Positions 1-6,150 of a stretch of DNA of 13,966 nt are shown here, piece by piece (positions within the stretch are counted from its first letter, which is position 1; each line of letters begins with the position of its first letter). Origin of the DNA: Opitutia bacterium (lineage in GTDB: Bacteria > Verrucomicrobiota > Verrucomicrobiia > Opitutales > Seribacteraceae); assembly GCA_018695085.1 (NCBI GenBank), contig JABHOU010000044.1, forward strand, positions 1 to 13,966, given 5' to 3'. The notes under the pieces were generated by a model. The model was not told the DNA's origin, did no database searches, and worked only from the letters and a program-made list of their open reading frames with translations. A program made the position numbers and the translations under genes.

Positions 1-1425
1 GAGGAACTTGACGGACCCCATGTGTTTGGGCACGACCACAGCCAAGTAGGTGCCGATGCCCTGCATTTGATTCAGAAACCGGGTTTCGCCGAGGTCGGGA
101 TCCAAGATATGGACAAGCAAGCCGTCCTTACTAGCGACGGCAGACTCGATCTGGGGCGTGACGTACATGCTATCGGGCCGTATGGCGACCAGCATCATGT
201 GTTTGCCGAAGTCGATGGGCGGTTTCTTCAGTAAAGGATCCTTACTTGGCGGAGATGGGTTCGTCTTAGAGATCGTTCGCTTCGGAATCTTGCGAAGGAA
301 GGCCTCGAATTCGGCCTCCGTTCGGATGATGTGTTCGGTCGGTCCCTTGACCTCGCGGAAGTTGCGGTCGTAGCTCATTGCATAGATCAGCCCACGGTAG
401 GAGACGACCACGGGCACCTTTGTCCCCGCATTCTTCTCGGTTTGGAACGGCATCCAGGTGAAGCGCCCCCAGTTTCTTTTCGGCGGAACGATTGGCAATG
501 CCTTGTCCCCGGAAGCGGAACCCACCATGACGACGGGACCTCCTCTCTTGGGGTCGGGAAACGCTCTCGTGACAAAACCGTCGGGTGACCAAGTGGGGTC
601 GTCCCCGCGTCCTACCTTGCGACGGCTCTTGCCGTCGCTTCCGACCACCCAGACGTGAAAGGTACCGGCAATCATTTGGTCCCGCCGCAGGTTGGGAACC
701 CCTGTGAACTTGCTCATGTGAATCATCTCGACTCCTTCCCAATGAGCAATCCATTTCCCGTCCGGTGACCAGGCGGGCACCTTTTGCTCGAACGGCGCCT
801 TGATATGTTCGTGGTAGTCCTTCTTCGGCTTGGATAAGAGTTTGGCCCCACTTCCATCTAGGGCGCCCACCCAGACCCGCATCTCCCCGCTCCGGTTGGA
901 GATGAATGCGATGCGATCCCCTTGCGGCGAAACCACCGGCATGGCGTTGCTGTGCTTCAATTGTTCCTTGTCGGTGAAGAGCCTACGGGCCTTACCCGTT
1001 CTGACGTTTACGACGTGAATCTGGGCATTGCGGGCTGGGTCTTGCTTCGGCTGGGGCTTCACCTTCATCCAGACCAGTTGCTCCGAACCAGGGAACCATG
1101 AGGGAATCATATTCATGCCTTCCTTGATCAGGGTACGGACGTTTTGGCCGTCGGGGTCGGAAACACGGATGGCCAACGCATGGTCCACCTGTTCCACGTA
1201 GGCCAACTTTTTGCCGTCGGGCGAGATGTTCGGCATGCGGCACCCGTGCTTGGAAAAAGTAAGTTGCGTACTGTCCGTACCATCCTCCTTCATGCGATAG
1301 AGCTGCAGGACACCTTTTTCATCGGTATGGCTGACGATCACTTCACGCAACGCCGCCTCCGCACTAGGCGACAAGGAAAGCAGGCCGACCAGAAGAGCTG
1401 TTACAACACGAGTAAATGGTTTCAT
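1..1425 (-). CDS. Secreted TolB-like beta-propeller protein, C-terminus beyond window
   Basis: This frame is open from an ATG at 1425 to the left edge, giving 475 codons with no stop, so the 3' end is missing. Residues 1-24 look like a Sec signal peptide with probable cleavage after SAEA. Residues 25 to about 310 hold repeated PD40/TolB-type propeller blades, seen as NISPDGKKLAY (66-76), VVSPQGDRIAF (164-174), WSPDGKWIAH (219-228) and WSPDGF (279-284). From about 366 onward there is a different domain, with 'EAEFEAFLRKIP', 'PIDFGKHMMLVA' and 'GIGTYLAVVVPK'. I read this, less surely, as PrcB_C-like, named for a protease-stabilising protein. No peptidase domain is visible, so this is probably a periplasmic or surface binding protein rather than an S9 peptidase, although the unseen C-terminus could change that. 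It lies 69 bases downstream of the serine hydrolase on the same strand and may be the last gene of that operon. No Shine-Dalgarno sequence is seen. Its GC content is visibly higher than that of the genes around 3-4 kb. Confidence 0.85.
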   Translation of the reverse strand, partial: MKPFTRVVTALLVGLLSLSPSAEAALREVIVSHTDEKGVLQLYRMKEDGTDSTQLTFSKHGCRMPNISPDGKKLAYVEQVDHALAIRVSDPDGQNVRTLIKEGMNMIPSWFPGSEQLVWMKVKPQPKQDPARNAQIHVVNVRTGKARRLFTDKEQLKHSNAMPVVSPQGDRIAFISNRSGEMRVWVGALDGSGAKLLSKPKKDYHEHIKAPFEQKVPAWSPDGKWIAHWEGVEMIHMSKFTGVPNLRRDQMIAGTFHVWVVGSDGKSRRKVGRGDDPTWSPDGFVTRAFPDPKRGGPVVMVGSASGDKALPIVPPKRNWGRFTWMPFQTEKNAGTKVPVVVSYRGLIYAMSYDRNFREVKGPTEHIIRTEAEFEAFLRKIPKRTISKTNPSPPSKDPLLKKPPIDFGKHMMLVAIRPDSMYVTPQIESAVASKDGLLVHILDPDLGETRFLNQMQGIGTYLAVVVPKHMGSVKFL

Positions 1426-1494
1426 TTCGCAAGGGATAAAACCCTAGAGGGAAAATGGTTACCAGACTGTGTCTGAGCTGTCAGTTCGAATGAT

Positions 1495-2637
1495 TCAATT
1501 ACTCTGATTGATTTGAATGAGTTTGCCGATCATTTGGTCGCATATCGCATGAGAGTCATTGTCACGGGAATTCGTTGCCACTAGAAATGCGCGGTCCAGC
1601 TGGGGAGCCATCCAGACGAGGGCGTACCACATGGCGTTGCTTCCACTGTGAGTCAGCACGGTGCCTTTTCCCCAGGGGCGCTTGGTCACTCTCCAGCCAC
1701 CTGCATAGTTGCCCGTGGGCGTAATCAATTTGTCCAAGATCTTGCGGTCCAGACCGAGGCTCTTGCCACCGGACAACTGCATGGCGAGGAGCTTCGCCCA
1801 ATCCGCAAAGGATGCGTGCACTCGCCCGGCCGGGCCGAGGGCTTCCGCATTGTCGAATTGGCGGGGACGCCAGCGGTCTCCGGAGCGAACGTGCCCCCAA
1901 GGCTGATCCGTTTTACCTGAAGCGCCGGGAGGACCGAAACCAGTCGAGTCCATGCCAAGCGGATCAAAGATGCGTTTTTGCATCAAGGATTCCCATGTCG
2001 AAGCGGTGACCTTCTCCGCCATGCATCCCGCGATCATGTAACCCAAATTGGAATAGTGATACACTCCATGCTTGCGGGCCGGAGCCTGCTTGAGGTTTGC
2101 CTGAAGGATCGCCAAGCGCCGCTTCTTTAGCTCCATTTTGCCGTGGATCCACCAGCTCGCCGCGTTGGCCTCCACTCCCGCCCGATGGGTCAGCAATTGC
2201 CAGACGGTAATAGTGTGATAGTGGGAATGTATCTTGCCCTTGAGTTCGGGCAGGATATCGATCAGCGAGGTCTCCCAGGTGAGCTTTTCCTCGGCGACCA
2301 AGGTAGCCAGAAGCACCGAGGTCATGGCCTTGGTGCAGGAACCCAAGTGAATTCGGTCCAGTTTCGTCAATTTTACATCGGTCCCGATTTTGCGAACCCC
2401 CGCGGTCCCGATCGCGAGGACTCCTTTCGAAGAAGTGATTGCTGCCACCATCCCCGGAACCTTCGCTTGGGCCACTGTTTTCGTAAGTACCTCCTCAACC
2501 TTCTTGGACTTCGCCTCTTCTTTTGATAACTCCGCATAAGCTGGTTGGATCAGCAAAAACAGCGTTACGATAGAGATTATCTTACGAAAACAATCGATGC
2601 CAAAAGCCTTTTTCTTTTCATCAATTCGGTATAGCAC
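1495..2637 (-). CDS. Secreted serine hydrolase, beta-lactamase/esterase (class C fold) family
   Basis: A 380-residue protein of the Beta-lactamase family (PF00144), which includes class C beta-lactamases, D-alanyl-D-alanine carboxypeptidases and esterases acting by a serine acyl-enzyme. All three signature elements are present: S100-C-T-K103 (nucleophile and general base), Y195-S-N197, and H330-S-G332 in place of the KTG of true beta-lactamases. The HSG variant is common in esterase and peptidase members, so antibiotic hydrolysis should not be assumed. A hydrophobic stretch at about 19-33 followed by 'PAYA' (32-35) indicates export with cleavage near residue 35. The basic N-terminal lead (DEKKK) is rather long. 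The start is a GTG at 2637, only 7 bases after the stop of the acetyltransferase gene. No later ATG would keep the signal peptide, so translational coupling is likely. The substrate cannot be deduced. Confidence 0.93.
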   Translation of the reverse strand: MLYRIDEKKKAFGIDCFRKIISIVTLFLLIQPAYAELSKEEAKSKKVEEVLTKTVAQAKVPGMVAAITSSKGVLAIGTAGVRKIGTDVKLTKLDRIHLGSCTKAMTSVLLATLVAEEKLTWETSLIDILPELKGKIHSHYHTITVWQLLTHRAGVEANAASWWIHGKMELKKRRLAILQANLKQAPARKHGVYHYSNLGYMIAGCMAEKVTASTWESLMQKRIFDPLGMDSTGFGPPGASGKTDQPWGHVRSGDRWRPRQFDNAEALGPAGRVHASFADWAKLLAMQLSGGKSLGLDRKILDKLITPTGNYAGGWRVTKRPWGKGTVLTHSGSNAMWYALVWMAPQLDRAFLVATNSRDNDSHAICDQMIGKLIQINQSN

Positions 2638-2644
2638 GAGAAAT

Positions 2645-3070
2645 TTATATCTTTGACATGTTTCTCGTCATTTTAACATGGGGGATGCCGGCCTCTAAGA
2701 ACTCCTCCCCATTCTTGTGGAAACCGCACTTTTCATAGAAAGAAGCCGCATGAACTTGAGCGTGCAAGAAAACTTCTTGAAAACCTTTCTTCTCGGCAGT
2801 CTCCACGAGAACCCTCAGCATCTTCTGCCCAATACCTTGTCCTCTCCATGAATCCAGAACGGAAAGGCGACCGATTTTTCCATCCGGTTGCATTCTGCCT
2901 GTTCCGACTGGATTGTCATCACCATCAATTGCCACAACCTGAATGGACTGACTGTCTTTGCCGTCCCAATCAACTTCTCTCGCCACGTTCTGCTCTTGCC
3001 CGAAGACGATGTCTCGTACGAAACGAATGTCGCTCTCGGCTTCTCTGAAAGAACGGATCGTGACTTTCAT
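2645..3070 (-). CDS. GNAT family N-acetyltransferase, ElaA/YjcF type
   Basis: A 141-residue single-domain GNAT acetyltransferase, which would transfer an acetyl group from acetyl-CoA to an amine in the cytoplasm. The acetyl-CoA pyrophosphate-binding loop (motif A) is R76-G-Q-G-I-G81, preceded by the beta strand 'IGRLSVL'. The 'AASFYEKCGF' segment (108-117) is the usual motif B, and the C-terminal 'FLEAGIPHVKM' closely resembles the end of Bacillus YjcF-like proteins. The N-terminal 'VRDIVFGQEQNV' is also typical of that subfamily. Length is normal and there is no signal peptide. It starts 13 bases after the stop of the YHYH gene and ends 7 bases before the serine hydrolase start, so the three genes are probably cotranscribed. 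The acceptor substrate is unknown. Confidence 0.92.
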   Translation of the reverse strand: MKVTIRSFREAESDIRFVRDIVFGQEQNVAREVDWDGKDSQSIQVVAIDGDDNPVGTGRMQPDGKIGRLSVLDSWRGQGIGQKMLRVLVETAEKKGFQEVFLHAQVHAASFYEKCGFHKNGEEFLEAGIPHVKMTRNMSKI

Positions 3071-3083
3071 GCAGTGATTTTTG

Positions 3084-4088
3084 CTACGGGAATCGTCTTG
3101 GTCGAGGAGGCGGTCGATGTCGATGACCGTTGAAACGTGGAGAGCCGCCCCTTAGCTTAAGTGGCGTGGCCTTGAAGTTCCGCGGTATTACCGGCCAATC
3201 TTCCGTTAGAAAATAGGCATAGGTTCCTTCGGGATACTCTGCAGTTACGGTAAAGCGACCATTGCATTCGTCCAAGTCCCCGGACCCTTTTACGTATTGG
3301 TAATCCTTGGAAAAGGTTCCGTCATACTTTCCTCCCGGATCTCGAGCTGTTTGCGGGCGTCGTCCCTCCTTTAGTTTATAGCTGCTTTTGAGATTCTTGA
3401 TAGATGATTTCGAGTCCTTCGGGTCCTTGTAACCGTAAATGGCATAAATAGGATATCCATCCATTGCATAGCCTATTAACGGAGAGTGCTTTTTATCATT
3501 ACAGTCGAGTTTTTGCAGCAAGCCTTTGGGTAATCCATGATAATGGTATGCTCCGTTTGGTTGGACATGTGCATTATTTTCATCCACTCCCAAGGGAACC
3601 GCTCCACTCAGTGCCTCGTAATTCCAATCCGATCGACGATTACCATTGTAGAATTCAGCTGTGCCGGGATCGAAGAGTACTCCATTTATTGCAATGCCGA
3701 ATGGCGTGTTGGGAGGACCAAATCCAGTTTCATTGTGAAGAGGTGTAATTTGACGACTCGCTTTTTGGTTGGCCTGTACAACGAATTCGTATGCCTGCTC
3801 TTTGATGGTATGCGGGTTGTATCGGTTGGGGAATTGTCCGACTTTGTGCTGGGGTATGCCATTGGCCTCGACCTTTATTTGCTGTCTTCCTAATCCAAAA
3901 GTGGTCTTGCTTTCAAACCGAAGGTTTTTCGTTGCAGGAACATGTCTCCATTCCTTCTTTTCGTTTATGGTGTGCTTTCGCAAAGGGGGTCTTCCTTGAC
4001 CTCTTTGTTGTGCTGAGAGTGAGTAGAAAAGCGGGATGATTATAATGAAACTCCATAAGAGCTTCAAAAATAGTATCTTTATTTGCAT
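3084..4088 (-). CDS. Secreted YHYH-domain protein
   Basis: A 334-residue protein of the YHYH family (PF14240), whose biochemical function is not established. The core reads 'FGIAINGVLFDPGTAEFY', 'WNYEAL', 'HVQPNGAYHYHGLPKGLL' (YHYH at residues 181-184) and 'IGYAMDGYPIYAIYGY'. The N-terminus is a strong signal peptide (MQIKILFLKLLWSFIIIIP, then LFYSLSAQ), so the protein is exported. I chose the ATG at 4088 because an upstream in-frame TTG at 4127 would add 13 polar, basic residues before the signal sequence. The mature N-terminus (QQRGQGRPPLRKH) and the extreme C-terminus (GHRHRPPPRPRRFP) are both Arg/Pro/His-rich, which could serve to bind an anionic polymer or the cell surface. It is the first gene of the minus-strand cluster, so a promoter should lie between 4089 and about 4250. 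None could be fixed by eye. Confidence 0.9.
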   Translation of the reverse strand: MQIKILFLKLLWSFIIIIPLFYSLSAQQRGQGRPPLRKHTINEKKEWRHVPATKNLRFESKTTFGLGRQQIKVEANGIPQHKVGQFPNRYNPHTIKEQAYEFVVQANQKASRQITPLHNETGFGPPNTPFGIAINGVLFDPGTAEFYNGNRRSDWNYEALSGAVPLGVDENNAHVQPNGAYHYHGLPKGLLQKLDCNDKKHSPLIGYAMDGYPIYAIYGYKDPKDSKSSIKNLKSSYKLKEGRRPQTARDPGGKYDGTFSKDYQYVKGSGDLDECNGRFTVTAEYPEGTYAYFLTEDWPVIPRNFKATPLKLRGGSPRFNGHRHRPPPRPRRFP

Positions 4089-4386
4089 ATTTAATTTTTT
4101 TCTGATTCGCGTTGTTTGTCCCGTCAATGATTACGAAGCGAGTGACAAGTGAAAAGTGTAAATGGAAGATATATCGGCATTAATGCTTTCATATCACCGA
4201 CATGTTGAAATTCACAATTATTTGACGCGTTCTTACAAGACTCTTCAATAGGAGTTTGATAGGTTGATCTCATTAACAAAACCGCCAGTGGTAATGAAAA
4301 AGATAATGATCTTGGATTGATTAAGAAATTGCTTATTAACCTATTTCCTCAACCTGAAAGCGTATAGAAATGTTTTGCAGTATGCA
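4089..4386. other. Intergenic region upstream of the YHYH operon and of the PhyH relic
   Basis: About 300 AT-rich bases lie between the minus-strand cluster and the decayed plus-strand oxygenase gene. I see no open frame with coding character, no tRNA and no repeat array. The minus-strand operon promoter must be here. A TTGACG-like hexamer at 4222-4227 on the plus strand might be a relic of the oxygenase gene promoter, but no convincing -10 follows it. An AGGAG at 4251-4255 does not precede a usable start codon. Confidence 0.5.
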
Positions 4387-5155
4387 TTGAGCGAAGAGCC
4401 AGTGCGCCATTTCAAGGAAAAGGTTTTGTACATCGCGTCCCTTTATTAAATGATAAACAATTGGTTTCTCTTAAGTCCCAATTGCATGAAATGTCTCAAC
4501 CGGATCACGCTGGGTGCGTTCCGCCTACCACGATATTTTATGGAATCCTGCTTTTTTGATGGTCGCTTATCAATCGCCGGGAACGGGATTCAGGCTTTTT
4601 CACGATCAACTTTTCAGCAAACCTGCAAAACATGGTAGCGTTGTAGCTTGGCATCAGGATTATTCCTATTGGCCATGGACTACTCCCATATCTCACCTGA
4701 CATGCTGGATGGGCTTGGATGATGTTGATACTGAAAACGGTTGCATGTACTATGTGCCAGAAAGCCATCGCTGGGGTCTTTTGGAAAAGAAGAGTCTGGC
4801 TGGCGATATGGATGCTATTCGGGATGCTCTCACTCTCGAATAAGTAAGGGAATCCGACAAGAAAATACCTGTTTCGATGAGGGCGGGAGAAGCATCTTTT
4901 CACCATCCAGTCCTGATGCATGGATCCTATGAAAACAGATCTGAAAGAAGTCGCCGGGCAACCTTGATTAACGTTTTTCCCGATGGGGTTGTAAGCAACC
5001 GAGAAGACGATGGAATCAACGCCCCTGGTGCGGACAATTACCCTCGAGTTCCCTAGGGCCAACGCATGGGCGGAGACTATTACCCGTTGCTGATTGATCC
5101 CGACAAGGCATTTGAGGAAATCAAGGACTCGATTCCAACAATCGAAACTTTATGA
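4387..5155 (+). pseudogene. Decayed phytanoyl-CoA dioxygenase (PhyH) family gene
   Basis: This is a relic of a non-heme Fe(II)/2-oxoglutarate-dependent oxygenase of the PhyH family. Three frames must be joined to read it. 'LSEEPVRHFKEK' starts at 4387. After a one-base shift near 4423, 'GFVHRVPLLNDKQL' runs to 'MSQPDHAG' at about 4510. After a deletion, 'WVRSAYHDILWNPAF' begins at 4511. That last frame contains 'AWHQDYSYW' with the iron ligands His (4652-4654) and Asp (4658-4660). It stops at TAA 4841-4843, then continues in the same frame through 'GEASFHHPVLMHGSYENRS' (distal His 4919-4921, then Arg). It meets TAG at 5054-5056 and ends at TGA 5153-5155. The stops fit simple changes from CAA and AAG. 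By comparison with the family as I remember it, about 30 residues are missing at the junction near 4510. The original start codon is not recognisable. The relic lies directly upstream of the IclR gene on the same strand. The longest intact piece (4514-4843, from a GTG) lacks the distal His and should not work alone. Confidence 0.9.
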
Positions 5156-5302
5156 AGTTCTGGAAACCCCTTTCTGGCAAACCAAGGTTCTCTATCGAAT
5201 GTTTTTTTGGTCGTTTTCTCCTTCTGAGCGAGTTTGGTCATGAAATGTCCTAAATCTTGACACTGTTGATATTTGAATGCTAGTTGAAGTTTCAATTTAA
5301 CT

Positions 5303-6097
5303 ATGAGTAATCATTCCTCTAACAGCCGATATCAGGTGCCAGGTTTAGATCGTGCACTCTCGATTATAGAATTGCTGAATGAGCACCCCGAGGGGATGCT
5401 GGTCAATGAAATTGCCGAAGTGTTGGAGTTGCCTACCAATAGCGTTTACCGCATTATGCAGACTTTGCAAAATCGTGCTTACGCAAGAAAAAAACCCGAC
5501 GGTTCCGGATATGTTCTATCCGAGAAATTTTTGTCGTTGGCTACTCCAGTAGCCGGTGACCCCAGCTTCTTGGAAAATGCATTACCCGTTATGAGGCGAT
5601 TGCGAGATTTGACGAAGGAGACGGTGCTTGCTGGTGTATTGCTCGAAGATAAAGGAGTTGTCTTGGAGCAAGTGCCGGGATTACACAATTTTTGCTTCAA
5701 AATTAATCCGGGTCTTCGCTTTTATCTTCACTCAGCGGCTCCTGGCAAAGCAATGCTGGCTTCGCTCCCTCTGCAAGAACGAAATAAGGTCTTGGATAGC
5801 ATGGATTTTATTCCTTTTAACGAAAAGACCATCACCACCAAGGAAGCTTTTAGAGATGAGCTCGATAGCTACAGCGAGTTAGGTTATTCTATTGATCATG
5901 CTGAAGAAATGGAAGGGCAACACTGTATCGGTTCCGCTGTTATGGACCGTCAGGGATACCCCGTGGGTGCTATTTGGATAACAGGTCCTTCATCTCGGTT
6001 GGAGGAAAAGGATTTTAAACAAATTGGAAGCCAAGTCTCCCTTCATGCTGAAGAAATTTCTCATTCTTTGGGATATGTTGCATTCAAAGTGGCCTAG
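5303..6097 (+). CDS. IclR-family transcriptional regulator
   Basis: A 264-residue regulator of normal length for the IclR family: a winged helix-turn-helix at about residues 12-75 (recognition region 'LPTNSVYRIMQTLQ', 43-56) and an IclR effector-binding domain at about 85-258. Effector-domain marks are 'HSAAPGKAMLA' (143-153), 'LGYSIDHAEE' (193-202) and 'GQHCIGSAVMDRQGYPVGAI' (205-224), including the conserved cysteine at 208. Family members act as dimers or tetramers that repress or activate catabolic operons in response to small organic acids or sugars. The ligand here is unknown. The gene is followed after 53 bases by the PSCyt/PSD1 gene on the same strand, so it probably belongs to, or controls, that unit. 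A TTGACA at 5257-5262 could be its -35 element, but no good -10 follows. The ATG at 5303 has no Shine-Dalgarno sequence. The wrecked oxygenase upstream may once have been part of the same regulon. Confidence 0.95.
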   Translation: MSNHSSNSRYQVPGLDRALSIIELLNEHPEGMLVNEIAEVLELPTNSVYRIMQTLQNRAYARKKPDGSGYVLSEKFLSLATPVAGDPSFLENALPVMRRLRDLTKETVLAGVLLEDKGVVLEQVPGLHNFCFKINPGLRFYLHSAAPGKAMLASLPLQERNKVLDSMDFIPFNEKTITTKEAFRDELDSYSELGYSIDHAEEMEGQHCIGSAVMDRQGYPVGAIWITGPSSRLEEKDFKQIGSQVSLHAEEISHSLGYVAFKVA

Positions 6098-6150
6098 TTT
6101 GCCTATTTTCAAAAAACCTTAAAAATTAATAACATTATTGTTTGAAATTT

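Noticed and set aside
266..754. 162-codon open frame on the minus strand, plus shorter frames across 22-1476
   Set aside because: They overlap the continuous 475-codon propeller frame, which has a signal peptide and repeated blades. The shorter frames have none.
1463..1475. CAGAC-TGT-GTCTG inverted repeat between the hydrolase and propeller genes
   Set aside because: The stem is only five pairs with no T-run, too short for a terminator and without support as a binding site.
4089..4127. Longer start (TTG at 4127) for the YHYH protein
   Set aside because: It adds 13 polar, basic residues before an already complete signal peptide that begins at the ATG at 4088.
4177..4186. Perfect 10-base palindrome GCATTAATGC as an operator
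   Set aside because: Palindromes of this length are expected several times by chance in a window of this size, and no second copy or promoter supports it.
4841..5056. Stop-codon readthrough or recoding of TAA and TAG in the PhyH frame
   Set aside because: The same gene also carries an upstream frameshift and a deletion. Decay explains all lesions together, and neither stop is TGA with a recoding context.
4538..5062. 174-codon open frame on the minus strand
   Set aside because: It is antisense to the PhyH relic, whose plus-strand reading has clear family motifs. The minus-strand product has no recognisable domain.
5257..5285. TTGACA promoter for iclR
   Set aside because: The -35 is perfect, but the bases 16-18 further on do not resemble TATAAT, so it is not called as a promoter.
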